This document shows, one piece after another, positions 45,298-55,683 of a stretch of DNA of 64,000 nt; positions within the stretch are counted from its first letter, which is position 1; the number at the start of each line of letters is the position of its first letter. The position numbers and the translations under genes were made by a program. The stretch comes from Paraburkholderia guartelaensis (GTDB lineage: Bacteria > Pseudomonadota > Gammaproteobacteria > Burkholderiales > Burkholderiaceae): NCBI RefSeq assembly GCF_004353905.1, contig NZ_SMOD01000007.1, positions 62,001 to 126,000 of the forward strand, in the 5' to 3' direction. Under the pieces are notes generated by a model. It saw only the letters and a list, made by a program, of their open reading frames with translations, was not told the origin of the DNA and made no database searches.

Positions 45298-45716
45298 CGT
45301 AATGTTGGCCAGGCGGCGACGCTGCGCCGCGCTGCTTGAATGGATGACGATGCGTGCATTCTAGCGCCTGAACAGGGGCGCCGCGCCGCTGCGGCGCGCA
45401 GCCTGTCGCGATGCAATGGCGCGCGTTACGCACAGTGTTTGAACCACGCCACGCAATGTGCAACGTTTTCTTGCAGCAATGCGCGCATGCAGCGCGAGGT
45501 CTTTACAATGTGCGCTTTTGCGGCGCAAGACTCGTGATTCGGCCGCGATGCGCGCGTGCAGGCTTGTACAGTACGTTCAAGCGAGCGCATCGCGCGCGCA
45601 CCACGAATCACACGCTGCCCTAATTTTCGCGCCCGCGCGCAGCAACGGAGAGTCCCCGCTTTCCGTGCGCCGCGCCCGGCCCAAGCACCGCCCCTGCACT
45701 CGCCCGAACGCTTTTC
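45298..45716. other. Divergent intergenic region, response regulator versus dacB
   Basis: About 420 bases between divergent genes. It should carry both promoters. I see no convincing -35/-10 pair, no terminator and no gene; the short open frames are unlike any family. A stretch around 45455-45530 is less GC-rich and contains TTTACAATGTGCGC, a possible promoter part. Confidence 0.4.
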
Positions 45717-47399
45717 ATGCTCCCCGCTTCGCTGTCCCGCCTACGCTCTTTGTTCAGACTGCCTGCCTCGCACACTGACCGCACGCATCTCGCCGCCGCC
45801 ACACTGCGCCTGCCCCAACCGCTCGCCCTCGCACTGGCCTGCGCCACGCTCGCCGCAAGCTTCGCAGCAGCGCCGGCCGCGTACGCGCAGCCAGAAGGCG
45901 CGCGCATTCCCACGGTCAACGTGACCACCGTGCTGCCGCCCACCGTGATGGCGGGCCTCGAGCGCGCGCACGTGCCGCTTTCGTCGGTCAGCGTGGTGAT
46001 CGAAAAGGTCGGCGACCGCCAGCCCAGCGTCGCCGTGAACGCCGGCCAGCCGATGATGCCCGCCTCGACGATGAAACTCGTCACGACGTGGAGCGGCCTC
46101 GCGATGCTCGGTCCCGACTATCGCTGGAAAACGAGCGCCTATACCGATGGCGAAGTCGATGCGAGCGGCACGCTGCACGGCAATCTCTACATCAAGGGCA
46201 CAGGCGACCCGAAGCTCGTGCCCGAAGAGCTGATCGACCTCGTGCAGAAGATTCGCGCGGCGGGCGTCGCGCGCATCGATGGCGCACTCGTGCTCGACAA
46301 GAGCGAATTCGATCCGTCCACGCGCGACCTGCCCTCGTTCGACGGCGACGACAGCGCCCCCTACAACGTCGGCCCCGATCCGCTGATGTACGCGTTCAAG
46401 TCGGTCTCGTTCACTTTCTCGCCCTCCCGCCAGGGTGTCTCGATCGATGTGGTGCCGCCCGTTGCGCAGTGGCAGATCGACAACCAGATCCGCGAGCGCG
46501 CCGGCGCATGCGGCGGCATGCTGCCGAGCCCGCAGGTTTCGCCGGGCGGCAACGGCGTCGTCACCGCGAGCTTCGCGGGCAGCTACGCCATGCGCTGCGG
46601 CGAGCGTACGCTCAACATGGCCGCGCCGGTGGACCACAGCACGTTCTTCGCGGACGGCTTCCTCGCCCTCTGGCAGCAAACGGGCAGCAGCCTCTTCGCC
46701 ACGCCGGCCGGCGCGGTGCGCGAAGGCGTCGTGCCGCCGCGCGCGCGTCTGCTCGCCGTGCACCAGAGCCCGCCGCTATCGGACGTCGTGCACGACATCA
46801 ACAAATTCAGCAACAACGTGATGGCGCGCAATCTGTTCCTCACGCTCGGTGCCGTCGAGGGCAAACCGCCTGCGACCACGGCCAAGGCCGCCTCGGCCGT
46901 CAATACGTTCTTGCGCCGCAGCGGCCTGAACATGCCCGAACTCGTGCTCGACAACGGCTGCGGCCTCTCGCGCGAAGAGCACATCAGCGCACTGTCGCTC
47001 GCGAACCTGCTGCAGAACGCGAACGCGAGCCCGGTCGCGCAGGTGTTCATCGACTCGCTGCCGATCGTCGGCGTGGACGGCACGATGCGCAACCGCCTCA
47101 CCAACGCGGGCGTGGAAGGCAACGCGCATATCAAGACGGGCACGCTGCGCGACGTGCGCGCCATCGCCGGCTACGTGGCGGCCGAGAACGGCGAGAGCTG
47201 GATTGTCGTGAGCCTCATCAACGATCCACGCGCCGAGGCCGCACGCGCCGCGCACGACGCGCTGCTCGAGTGGGTCTACAAGGGCATGCCCGAAGAGAAG
47301 CCCGTGTACGTCGAGCCGCACCCGAAGCGCGCAGCGAAGGAGTCGAAGGTTGCGAAGGCAACGCACAAGGCTCCGGCCCGGCGACGCGGCGCGCATTGA
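45717..47399 (+). CDS. dacB: D-alanyl-D-alanine carboxypeptidase/endopeptidase DacB (PBP4)
   Basis: A 560-residue periplasmic penicillin-binding protein of class C that trims peptidoglycan. Active-site motifs are SxxK at S117-K120 (MPASTMKL), SxN in NKFSNNVMAR, and KTG in AHIKTGTLRD. A long N-terminus carries a signal sequence ending near AYA-Q (residue 57); a later start would be needed for a normal-length signal but none has a better ribosome site. The C-terminus adds a Lys/Ala-rich tail of about 30 residues. Confidence 0.93.
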   Translation: MLPASLSRLRSLFRLPASHTDRTHLAAATLRLPQPLALALACATLAASFAAAPAAYAQPEGARIPTVNVTTVLPPTVMAGLERAHVPLSSVSVVIEKVGDRQPSVAVNAGQPMMPASTMKLVTTWSGLAMLGPDYRWKTSAYTDGEVDASGTLHGNLYIKGTGDPKLVPEELIDLVQKIRAAGVARIDGALVLDKSEFDPSTRDLPSFDGDDSAPYNVGPDPLMYAFKSVSFTFSPSRQGVSIDVVPPVAQWQIDNQIRERAGACGGMLPSPQVSPGGNGVVTASFAGSYAMRCGERTLNMAAPVDHSTFFADGFLALWQQTGSSLFATPAGAVREGVVPPRARLLAVHQSPPLSDVVHDINKFSNNVMARNLFLTLGAVEGKPPATTAKAASAVNTFLRRSGLNMPELVLDNGCGLSREEHISALSLANLLQNANASPVAQVFIDSLPIVGVDGTMRNRLTNAGVEGNAHIKTGTLRDVRAIAGYVAAENGESWIVVSLINDPRAEAARAAHDALLEWVYKGMPEEKPVYVEPHPKRAAKESKVAKATHKAPARRRGAH

Positions 47400-47728
47400 C
47401 CGCGCGCTGGGCGCGCGCTGTCTGCACACGGCTTGCACGCTGTGTGCACGCCGGGCGGGCGCCCCGGACCTGTCCCCGTGCGCCTCGCCCGAGGCCGCCG
47501 CAGCGCGCCGGGCTCGAAGTTTTCCTCTAGCAAAGCCCCGCCCGTCCTGGGCCTGTGGCGTGTACTCTGGCGGGCAAAGGTCGGTAACGCATTGAAAGTT
47601 TTATCGTGCGTGTCCGGCCAACGAGCCGCGCACCCTGCGAACGCACACTAACGCGGCCAATACGATACGAGACTAGAACCGCCGCGCTGCCCACCAGCGC
47701 CGCCCACGGGACAAGGAGGACGACGTTC
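47400..47728. other. Intergenic region between dacB and hydroxylase gene
   Basis: About 330 GC-rich bases. The hydroxylase reading frame stays open back to 47606 but without a ribosome site or membrane-protein character. I see no strong terminator or promoter here beyond the AAGGAGGA used by the next gene. Confidence 0.4.
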
Positions 47729-48703
47729 GTGCAGTTCGATGCGCAATGGCTGCTGCTCGCCCTCGCCCCCGTGTTTCTCGCCTGCATCGGCTGGGAAGCG
47801 TGGCATCTCTCCCGCACGCGGCCGCGCACTGCATCGAACGCTACCCCCGACAGCGCCCGCTACGCCTGGCCCGATACGCTGTGCAACGCCGCGCTCGCGC
47901 TCATGCACCAGGGCGCCGACAAGCTTGCGTGGCTCGTCGCGGTGCCCGTCTACGCCTACGTCTACCGGCACTTCCGGCTCGTTTCGTGGCAGCCGGGGCT
48001 CGTCGCGTGGTTCGCACTCTTTATTGCGCAGGACCTGCTCTACTACGTGTTTCACCGCGCGAGCCATCGCGTGCGCTGGCTCTGGGCCGCGCACGTCGTC
48101 CACCATTCGTCGGAGCGCCTGAACCTTTCGACGGCGTTTCGCCAGAGCCTCATGTACCCCGTGGCGGGCATGTGGCTGTTCTGGATTCCGCTCGCCATGC
48201 TCGGCTTCACGCCGGAGCAGATCGTCGCGATCGTGCTCGTCAATCTCGCGTTCCAGTTCTTCGTGCACACCCAGGCGATCGGCAAGCTCGGCTGGCTCGA
48301 ATACGTCTTCAACACGCCTTCGATGCATCGCGTCCATCACGCGCGCAACGCGCGCTATATCGATCGCAATTACGCGGGTGTGCTCGCGATCTGGGACCGC
48401 CTGTTCGGCAGCTATGTCGAGGAAGACGCGCACGACGCGCCCGATTACGGCATCGTCAAGCCGCTTGCGTCGTGCAATCCGCTCAAGGCGACGTTTCATG
48501 AATGGTTCGCGATGGCGCGGGACTTCGCTCGCATGCCCGACTGGCGGTCGCGTTTCGCCGCGCTTTTCGCGCCGCCCGATTGGTGCGAGCGCCACGACGC
48601 GCTGGGCCTCGCATCCGTGACGGCGCCGGCGACACCCGCGGGAACGCGCTACGGCGTGCCGGAAAACAACACCGAGGGTGAGTTCGGGTCGCGCAATAGC
48701 TGA
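47729..48703 (+). CDS. Sterol desaturase/fatty acid hydroxylase family membrane protein
   Basis: A 324-residue di-iron membrane oxygenase. Histidine clusters are HRASH, HVVHHSSE and the late HRVHHARN. At least four hydrophobic segments surround them. Start at GTG 47729, preceded by a strong AAGGAGGA. Bacterial members hydroxylate lipids or carotenoid-like substrates; the substrate here is unknown and no pathway neighbours help. Confidence 0.9.
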   Translation: MQFDAQWLLLALAPVFLACIGWEAWHLSRTRPRTASNATPDSARYAWPDTLCNAALALMHQGADKLAWLVAVPVYAYVYRHFRLVSWQPGLVAWFALFIAQDLLYYVFHRASHRVRWLWAAHVVHHSSERLNLSTAFRQSLMYPVAGMWLFWIPLAMLGFTPEQIVAIVLVNLAFQFFVHTQAIGKLGWLEYVFNTPSMHRVHHARNARYIDRNYAGVLAIWDRLFGSYVEEDAHDAPDYGIVKPLASCNPLKATFHEWFAMARDFARMPDWRSRFAALFAPPDWCERHDALGLASVTAPATPAGTRYGVPENNTEGEFGSRNS

Positions 48704-48879
48704 GAGATTGCGTAGTCTGTCGGCCTTGGCCCTGACCCTGGGGCAGCAGCACGCAGGGGGTTGCATGCAAGGCCGGCGATCGAGAAAAACATCGACAACG
48801 GGGCAGCCGCTCGTGCCACGAGCACCCGTTGCATGAGTAGGCAAGCATGGCATCAAAGGCCACACACAGAGGAGATGAA

Positions 48880-50130
48880 GTGAATATGAAGCATCAAGGA
48901 CCGAGACACCGTACGCTGTTGCGCGCCACCCAGATCGCTGCCGCGAGCGCCGCCTTTGCGCTGCTCGCCGCCTGCGGTGGTGGCAGCAGTGGGAACAACA
49001 ACGCGAGCACGCCGCCGCCCGGAGGCGTGAATCTGCAGGTCGTATCGTTTGGCGACAGCCTTTCGGATGTCGGCACCTACGCGAAGAACATCCTGCCGGG
49101 ATTCGGCGGCGGCCGGTTCACCACGAATCCTGGCGAAGTCTGGACGCAGAAGGTCGCCGAGTACTACGGCGGCACGCTCACGCCAGCCTATCAAGGCGGC
49201 TTCGGCGCCGCGCTCACGGCCACGGGCGGCATGGGCTACGCGCAAGGCGGCTCGAACGTGAGCGCATCGTATCCGGAAGGTGAAGGCTGGGCGCCCGGCA
49301 ATGCGGCCGCGACCACGGTGCCGGTGGCGACTCAGGTGAGCAACTACCTGAGCGCTAACAAGAGCTTTAACGCGAACCAACTCGTGCTGATCGACGGTGG
49401 CGCAAACGACATCTTCGCGTTCGCGACCACCGCAAACTTGACCGCGCTCGGCGACGCGCTGACCGCGGCGGCGACGGCGGCGGCACAGGCGGGGACCCCG
49501 CTCACGCAGACGCAGCAGGTCGAGTTCATCGCCAACTACCTGCTGAACAACAGCGCGCAGATCGCGGCGTCAGCCAGCGCGCTCGCGACGCAGGTCGGGA
49601 CCATCCTCGCCGCGGGCGGCAAGCACGTCGTACTTATGACGGTGCCCGACATCGGCCAGACGCCCCTCGGCGTTGCCGCGAACGCGACCTCGCCGGGTGC
49701 CGCATCGCTTCTGACCGGCATCAGCGCGGCCTACAACGCCATCGTCGCTGGGGCACTTGCGCAAGCGGGTATTGCGAACAACGTGATCGTCGCCGATGCG
49801 TTCACTTGGTTCGACCAGTTGCTGCCGGCCTATCAATCGAACGGCTTCACCGTCTCGAACACGGGCACGGCCTGCAACCTCGCACAGATGCAGGCGTCGG
49901 CCACAGCATACGCACAGCAGAACCCGTCGGTGCTCGTAAGCGGCATGACCGCGGCACAATACGGTGCGCAGTTCGCCTCGTCGTTGTTTTGCTCGCCGCA
50001 GACCTACACGGTCGCCAATGCCGATCAGACCTACATCTTCGCCGACTCGGTCCACCCGACCACGCATACGCACGCGCTGTTCGCGCAATACGTCGAAGGG
50101 TTGGTCGCGAAGTCAGGCGTGGGCAAGTAA
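48880..50130 (+). CDS. SGNH-hydrolase lipoprotein (esterase/lipase)
   Basis: A secreted GDSL-type esterase with a lipoprotein signal ending LLAAC. SGNH blocks are visible: block I SFGDSLSDVGTY, a GGSN motif in GYAQGGSNVSA, block III GGANDIF, and block V DSVHPTTHTH. Start at GTG 48880 close behind AGGAGA, with ATG 48886 as an alternative. The middle is alanine-rich. Related proteins hydrolyse lipids or esters at the cell surface. Confidence 0.88.
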   Translation: MNMKHQGPRHRTLLRATQIAAASAAFALLAACGGGSSGNNNASTPPPGGVNLQVVSFGDSLSDVGTYAKNILPGFGGGRFTTNPGEVWTQKVAEYYGGTLTPAYQGGFGAALTATGGMGYAQGGSNVSASYPEGEGWAPGNAAATTVPVATQVSNYLSANKSFNANQLVLIDGGANDIFAFATTANLTALGDALTAAATAAAQAGTPLTQTQQVEFIANYLLNNSAQIAASASALATQVGTILAAGGKHVVLMTVPDIGQTPLGVAANATSPGAASLLTGISAAYNAIVAGALAQAGIANNVIVADAFTWFDQLLPAYQSNGFTVSNTGTACNLAQMQASATAYAQQNPSVLVSGMTAAQYGAQFASSLFCSPQTYTVANADQTYIFADSVHPTTHTHALFAQYVEGLVAKSGVGK

Positions 50131-50160
50131 GCGCACTTCGGAGCTTTCTTTAAGGCGCAA

Positions 50161-50188
50161 AAAACCCGGCTCGAGAGCCGGGTTTTTT
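50161..50188. terminator. Bidirectional terminator between SGNH gene and sua5
   Basis: A 7-bp GC stem (50165-50171 with 50176-50182) extended by A/T pairs, A-run left and TTTTTT right, between convergent genes. Confidence 0.92.
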
Positions 50189-50224
50189 GTGACGGCAAAC
50201 GTAGCACGCGTCGCGACGAGCCCC

Positions 50225-51271
50225 CTACTGCTGCGCCTCGAACGCCGCCGCCGCCCGCCCCAGCCGGTCATTGACCGCGATCCACTCGATCGTCTCCGGC
50301 AGTTTCTCGATGAGAATGCGCGAGACATTCGCGCGATCGAGCGCGCGCAGCAAGCCATACAGCTCACGCGCGTATTCCTGCGGCTCTTCCGGCGCGGTGA
50401 CGAAGTGCACGCCCTGGGCCTGCGCCCAATCGCCCGCGCGCGAGGCGCGCGCCACGAGCGCCACCGTTTCACCCGCATCACGCGCCGCCGCAAGCAGCGG
50501 TTCCAGCGCCTCGAACGGCAACAGCGCGAGCGGCGTGCGCGGCGCGTAATGCGCCTTGAGCGTGCCTGAAGCGCGCGGCGTCGTGGCGTCCGAACCATCG
50601 GGCAAACGCGGCGCCTCGCCCAGCACGCGTGCGATGTCGTGCGGCGTCACGTGGCCGGGCCGCAGCAACGCGGGAAATCCGCGCGAGAGATCGAGAATCG
50701 TCGATTCGATACCCACGTCGCATGCGCCGCCGTCGAGCACATGCACCGCTGCGCCGAATTCGTCGCGCACGTGCTGCGCCGTCGTCGGGCTCACATGGCC
50801 GAAGCGGTTCGCCGACGGCGCCGCCACACCGCCATTGCCGCCGCGACGGGCAGAAAACGCCGCCAGCAACTTCTGCGCGACCGGATGCGACGGGCAGCGC
50901 AGCCCCACCGAATCCTGGCCGCCGCTCACGGCGTCGGGAATGCGTTCGTGGCGCTTGACGATCAGCGTGAGCGGGCCGGGCCAGAATGCATCGACGAGCT
51001 TTTGCGCCGCCTCGGGCCACTCTGCGGCCCAGTACTGCGGGTCGCCGCCCGGCGGCAAGTGCACGATCACCGGATGGTTCGCCGGCCGCCCTTTGGCCGC
51101 GTAGATGCGAGCGACCGCCTCGGGGCTCGCCGCATCGCCGCCCAGACCGTAGACGGTCTCGGTCGGGAACGCGACCAGCTCGCCCGCGTCGAGCAGCGCG
51201 GCAGCGTGCTCGATGTCGGCATCGGTCAGAGTCGGCGCGCCATCGTGCGGCGCGTTCTGCTGATCGGACAT
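50225..51271 (-). CDS. L-threonylcarbamoyladenylate synthase (Sua5/YrdC, two-domain)
   Basis: The enzyme makes threonylcarbamoyl-AMP from threonine, bicarbonate and ATP, used for t6A37 of ANN-decoding tRNAs. The 348-residue product has the YrdC domain (FPTETVYGLGGDA, YAAKGRPANHPVIVHL, PSANRFGHVSPTTA, CDVGIESTILDLS) and the additional C-terminal SUA5 domain, whose linker contains ASGTLKAHYAPRTPL. Start at ATG 51271; the open frame upstream is purK read in another frame. Last gene of the pur group. Confidence 0.94.
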   Translation of the reverse strand: MSDQQNAPHDGAPTLTDADIEHAAALLDAGELVAFPTETVYGLGGDAASPEAVARIYAAKGRPANHPVIVHLPPGGDPQYWAAEWPEAAQKLVDAFWPGPLTLIVKRHERIPDAVSGGQDSVGLRCPSHPVAQKLLAAFSARRGGNGGVAAPSANRFGHVSPTTAQHVRDEFGAAVHVLDGGACDVGIESTILDLSRGFPALLRPGHVTPHDIARVLGEAPRLPDGSDATTPRASGTLKAHYAPRTPLALLPFEALEPLLAAARDAGETVALVARASRAGDWAQAQGVHFVTAPEEPQEYARELYGLLRALDRANVSRILIEKLPETIEWIAVNDRLGRAAAAFEAQQ

Positions 51272-51285
51272 GATGCGGCTCAACC

Positions 51286-52503
51286 TCAGCTCGTGGCGAT
51301 GTGCAGCAGGCGCGCGCAGTCGCGTGCGGCCGCGCGCGCTTCGTCGAGCGTCGGCGCAGTGAAGTTCACGTGGCCCATCTTGCGGCCCGGACGCGCTTCT
51401 TCCTTGCCGTACAGATGCAGGCGCGCCGCCGGCATCGCAGCCACCTGGTCCCACGGCGGCGTGACGGGCGCGGCGCCCTTCTGGGGCTTCGCCTCGCCCA
51501 CGGCGCAGGGGAACCAGACGTCGCCGAGAATGTTCAGCATCACGGCCGGCGAGTGCTGGCGCGTGTCGCCGAGCGGCATGGCCGTCATGGCGCGCACCTG
51601 CTGCTCGAACTGGCTCGTTGCGCACGCATCGGTCGTGTAGTGACCCGAGTTGTGCGGGCGCGGCGCCATTTCGTTGGCGACGAGCGAGCCGTCTTCGAGG
51701 ATGAAGAACTCCACGCACAGCACGCCCACATAGCCGAGCTTCGCCGCGATCTGGATCGCGGCCTGCTGAGCCTGCTGCACGAGCGCCGGGCTTGCGTCCG
51801 GAGCGGGCACGATGGTGTGCGACAGCACGCCGTTGCGGTGGGTGTTCTGCGCGAGCGGATAAACCGCGGCCTGGCCGTTCGTGCCACGCGCGATCAGCGC
51901 GCTCACCTCGAACTTCAGCGGCAGGCGTTTTTCGAGCACGCACGGCACGCCGCCGAGCGACGCATGCGCCTCACGCACTTCTTCGGCGTTGGAGACACGA
52001 ATCTGGCCTTTGCCGTCGTAGCCCATGCGCGCGGTCTTGAGAATGCCCGGCAGCACGGCGGCGAGCGCCGTGTCGTCGATGCCGGCGAGCGCCTGCGACG
52101 ACTCGATCACCACGTGCGGCGCGACCGGCACGCCGGCCGCCGCGATAAAGCGCTTCTCGGCGATGCGGTCCTGCGCCACCGCCACGCAGCGCCCGGCCGG
52201 GCTCACGAAGGTCGATTTCGCGAGCGCGTCGAGGCTCGCCGCGGGCACGTTCTCGAACTCGGTCGAGATGGCCGCGCACAGGCGCGAGAGTTCGGTAAGC
52301 GCGGCTTCGTCGTCGTACGCGGCGCAGATGTGGCGGTCGGCCACGGTGCCCGCGGGACTCGTCGCGTCGGGATCGAGCACGGCGACGCGGTAGCCCATCG
52401 CCTGCGCGGCAAAGCAGAACATGCGGCCGAGCTGGCCGCCACCCACCATGCCCAGCCAGGCGCCGGGCAGGATCGGTGAAACCGGTGAATTGTCAGGAGT
52501 CAT
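51286..52503 (-). CDS. purK: N5-carboxyaminoimidazole ribonucleotide synthase PurK
   Basis: PurK carboxylates aminoimidazole ribonucleotide with ATP and bicarbonate. The 405-residue ATP-grasp protein begins with [17 protein letters not shown] and carries [23 protein letters not shown] and [21 protein letters not shown] use ATG 52503; an earlier in-frame TTG is not supported. It follows purE by 56 bases on the same strand. Confidence 0.96.
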   Translation of the reverse strand: MTPDNSPVSPILPGAWLGMVGGGQLGRMFCFAAQAMGYRVAVLDPDATSPAGTVADRHICAAYDDEAALTELSRLCAAISTEFENVPAASLDALAKSTFVSPAGRCVAVAQDRIAEKRFIAAAGVPVAPHVVIESSQALAGIDDTALAAVLPGILKTARMGYDGKGQIRVSNAEEVREAHASLGGVPCVLEKRLPLKFEVSALIARGTNGQAAVYPLAQNTHRNGVLSHTIVPAPDASPALVQQAQQAAIQIAAKLGYVGVLCVEFFILEDGSLVANEMAPRPHNSGHYTTDACATSQFEQQVRAMTAMPLGDTRQHSPAVMLNILGDVWFPCAVGEAKPQKGAAPVTPPWDQVAAMPAARLHLYGKEEARPGRKMGHVNFTAPTLDEARAAARDCARLLHIATS

Positions 52504-52559
52504 CTTCGTGGTCGGCCGCGGGGTGGCCGCGGCGCGTGGGGACAATCAAAGCGGGACGA

Positions 52560-53078
<519 letters not shown>

Positions 53079-53104
53079 TGTGCTTCCTTCTTCCCTCTTC
53101 TCGC

Positions 53105-53995
53105 TCATGCGAGCTTTTGACCCGTGAGACGCTCGAGCGCCTCCTGATACTTCGCCGACGTTTTGGCGATCACTTCGTCGGGCAGCTTCGGCGCCGGCGG
53201 CTCCTTCTTCCAGTCCTGGGTTTCGAGCCAGTCGCGCACGAACTGCTTGTCGAACGACGGCGGGTTCGAGCCCACCTGATACTGGTCGGCCGGCCAGAAG
53301 CGCGACGAGTCGGCGGTGAGCGCCTCGTCCATCAGATACAGCTGGCCGTGGTTGTCGAGACCGAATTCGAACTTCGTGTCGGCGATGATGATGCCGCGCG
53401 TGGCCGCATAGTCGGCGGCTTCCTTGTACAGCTTGATCGAAATTTCCTTGATGGTGCGCGACAGCTCGGTGCCGATGCGGCGCTCCATCTCTTCGTACGT
53501 GATGTTCTCGTCGTGGTGGCCCATTTCGGCCTTGGCCGCCGGCGTGAAGATCGGCTCGGGCAGCTTTTGGGCGTTCTCCAGGCCCGCCGGCAGTTCGACG
53601 CCGCACACGGCGCCCGTTGCCTGATAGTCCTTCCAGCCGCTGCCGGCCAGATAACCGCGCACCACGGCCTCCACGAGGATCGGCTCGAGGCGCTTCACCA
53701 CGACGGCGCGGCCCTTGACCTGCTCGACTTCGTCGGCGGCCACGACCGTTTCAGGCGCGACGCCCGTGAGGTGGTTCGGCACGACGTGCTTGAGCTTTTC
53801 GAACCAGAAGTCGGCCATCTGGTTGAGCACCTCGCCCTTGCGCGGAATCGGCTCGCCCATGATGACGTCGAACGCCGACAGACGGTCGGTGGTGACGATC
53901 AGCAGCTTGTCGTTGCCCACGGCATAGTTGTCGCGGACCTTGCCGCGGCCGAGAAGCGGCAGCGAGCGGAGCGTGGATTCGTAGAGGGTAGACAT
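53105..53995 (-). CDS. purC: SAICAR synthase PurC
   Basis: PurC joins CAIR and aspartate using ATP. The 296-residue product shows [38 protein letters not shown], and [11 protein letters not shown], all typical of the longer bacterial/yeast form. It lies 26 bases before purE, 216 bases after the aldolase gene. Confidence 0.97.
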   Translation of the reverse strand: MSTLYESTLRSLPLLGRGKVRDNYAVGNDKLLIVTTDRLSAFDVIMGEPIPRKGEVLNQMADFWFEKLKHVVPNHLTGVAPETVVAADEVEQVKGRAVVVKRLEPILVEAVVRGYLAGSGWKDYQATGAVCGVELPAGLENAQKLPEPIFTPAAKAEMGHHDENITYEEMERRIGTELSRTIKEISIKLYKEAADYAATRGIIIADTKFEFGLDNHGQLYLMDEALTADSSRFWPADQYQVGSNPPSFDKQFVRDWLETQDWKKEPPAPKLPDEVIAKTSAKYQEALERLTGQKLA

Positions 53996-54124
53996 CGTCG
54001 TGATTCGCTAAAAGGACAATCGAAACGGAGGCGGGTTCGGTCCAGAATCGCGGTTGCAACCGCGCGAGGAAACCGTAAAACCGAAGGTAATGCGAGGGTA
54101 AACCAAAAACTGGCAAATTTCCCA

Positions 54125-54172
54125 GAAAAGCCCATCGCCGTTCCCCCAAAACAGGCGGAAACGGCGATGTTT
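54125..54172 (-). terminator. Possible terminator after fba
   Basis: A 10-bp stem (54133-54142 with 54160-54169) with a 17-base loop, followed on the minus strand by GGCTTTTCT. The large loop and short T-run make it weak, so some read-through into purC is likely. Confidence 0.5.
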
Positions 54173-54211
54173 TGCTACTCAAGGCGCGGTGCGCCTGGCA
54201 CAGAAGCCCGC

Positions 54212-55276
54212 TTAGCGAACGATCTGCGCGAATTCGCCCGACTTGTACTTCTCGGCGATCTTGTCGAGCGCGACCGGCTTGATCTTGCCAGCCTGGCCTT
54301 CCGAGCCGAACGCGAGGAAGCGGTCCACGCACACCTTCTTCGCGGCTTCGCGAGCCGGCTTCAGGTAGTCGCGCGGGTCGAACTTCGACGGGTTTTCATA
54401 CATATAGCGACGGATCGCGCCCGTGATCGCCAGACGCAGGTCGGTGTCGATGTTGATCTTGCGCACGCCGTGACGGATGCCTTCCTGGATCTCTTCCACC
54501 GGCACGCCGTACGTTTCCTTCATGTCGCCGCCGAATTCGCGGATCTCGGCCAGCAGTTCCTGCGGCACCGACGACGAACCGTGCATCACGAGGTGCGTAT
54601 TCGGAATGCGCGCGTGGATTTCCTTGATGCGCTGGATCGACAGGATGTCGCCTGTGGGCTTCTTGGAGAACTTGTACGCGCCGTGCGAGGTGCCGATGGC
54701 GATGGCCAGCGCATCGCACTGCGTGAGCTTCACGAAGTCGGCGGCCTGCTCCGGGTCCGTCAGGAGCTGCTCGCGCGTCATGGTGCCTTCGGCGCCGTGA
54801 CCGTCTTCCTTGTCGCCCTTCATCGTTTCCAGCGAACCGAGCACGCCCAGTTCCGCTTCGACCGTCACGCCGATCGAGTGCGCCATTTCGACGACCTTGC
54901 GCGAGACTTCGACGTTGTACTCGTACGATGCGACCGTCTTGCCGTCGGCTTCGAGCGAGCCGTCCATCATCACGCTGGTGAAACCGCTGCGGATCGCTGC
55001 CATGCAGACCGCCGGCGACTGGCCGTGGTCCTGGTGCATCACGACCGGAATATGCGGATACGACTCGACCGCGGCTTCGATCAGGTGGCGCAGGAAGGGC
55101 TCACCCGCGTACTTACGCGCGCCGGCCGATGCCTGCATGATCACCGGCGAACCGACCTGGTTCGCGGCTTCCATGATCGCCTGGACCTGTTCCAGGTTGT
55201 TCACGTTGAACGCGGGCAGGCCATAACCGTGTTCAGCCGCGTGGTCGAGCAGTTGACGCATTGATACGAGAGGCAT
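54212..55276 (-). CDS. fba: Fructose-bisphosphate aldolase, class II (Calvin-cycle subtype)
   Basis: A zinc-dependent aldolase cleaving fructose 1,6-bisphosphate to dihydroxyacetone phosphate and glyceraldehyde 3-phosphate. The 354-residue product has the zinc site HQDHGQSP, the internal [32 protein letters not shown] and [18 protein letters not shown] precedes the ATG. It follows pyk and pgk on the same strand, so three glycolytic genes are clustered. Confidence 0.96.
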   Translation of the reverse strand: MPLVSMRQLLDHAAEHGYGLPAFNVNNLEQVQAIMEAANQVGSPVIMQASAGARKYAGEPFLRHLIEAAVESYPHIPVVMHQDHGQSPAVCMAAIRSGFTSVMMDGSLEADGKTVASYEYNVEVSRKVVEMAHSIGVTVEAELGVLGSLETMKGDKEDGHGAEGTMTREQLLTDPEQAADFVKLTQCDALAIAIGTSHGAYKFSKKPTGDILSIQRIKEIHARIPNTHLVMHGSSSVPQELLAEIREFGGDMKETYGVPVEEIQEGIRHGVRKINIDTDLRLAITGAIRRYMYENPSKFDPRDYLKPAREAAKKVCVDRFLAFGSEGQAGKIKPVALDKIAEKYKSGEFAQIVR

Positions 55277-55683
55277 TGTTGCTACTCCTTTGATTTGAAA
55301 CGAATCTCTTCTGCCGCCGGCTGTCTTGCGCAGCCGGTCGAGGGCGGCCTGGCAGCCGCCGCCCGCGTGACCTGCCGCGGGCTCGATGGCGTGATTTTAT
55401 CGCGAAGCGCGTCCGTTCCCGGCGCCAGGCACGTAACTGGCATGAAATTGGCGTATCGGAGCGTCAAAACCGCGGGAGGGTGCAAAAAGAGTTGACAGCC
55501 CGCGCGTCGTTTCTACGGCGTACGGGCTGCAATTGCGGGGAAAAGGCGTCTAAATGGCACCGATCTGGCGCCGAACTGATACCAGTGTGATACCAGTTGG
55601 TCACCTCGGGCGCCGAGCGCATTTATTTTCGGGAGTCGCGAAAATAAAGCGAAAAAAATCGCCGCGAGATGACCGCACCGAAG
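55277..55683. other. Intergenic region between pyk and fba
   Basis: About 410 bases, with its own probable regulatory content for fba. The notable part is 55575-55603, with a repeated TGATACCAGT and inverted elements. The region nearer fba is GC-rich and shows nothing else I can support. Confidence 0.5.
55577..55597. promoter_or_regulatory. Direct repeat TGATACCAGT x2 upstream of fba
   Basis: Two exact copies (55577-55586 and 55588-55597) with an 11-base period, one helical turn. On the minus strand they read ACTGGTATCA, a GntR-like half-site. The second copy continues into TGG, giving ACCAGTTGGT with ACCA/TGGT arms. Confidence 0.5.

Noticed and set aside
50225..51943. Extended N-terminus of the threonylcarbamoyladenylate synthase
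   Set aside because: Upstream of 51271 the frame only overlaps purK; the YrdC domain begins right after the ATG at 51271.
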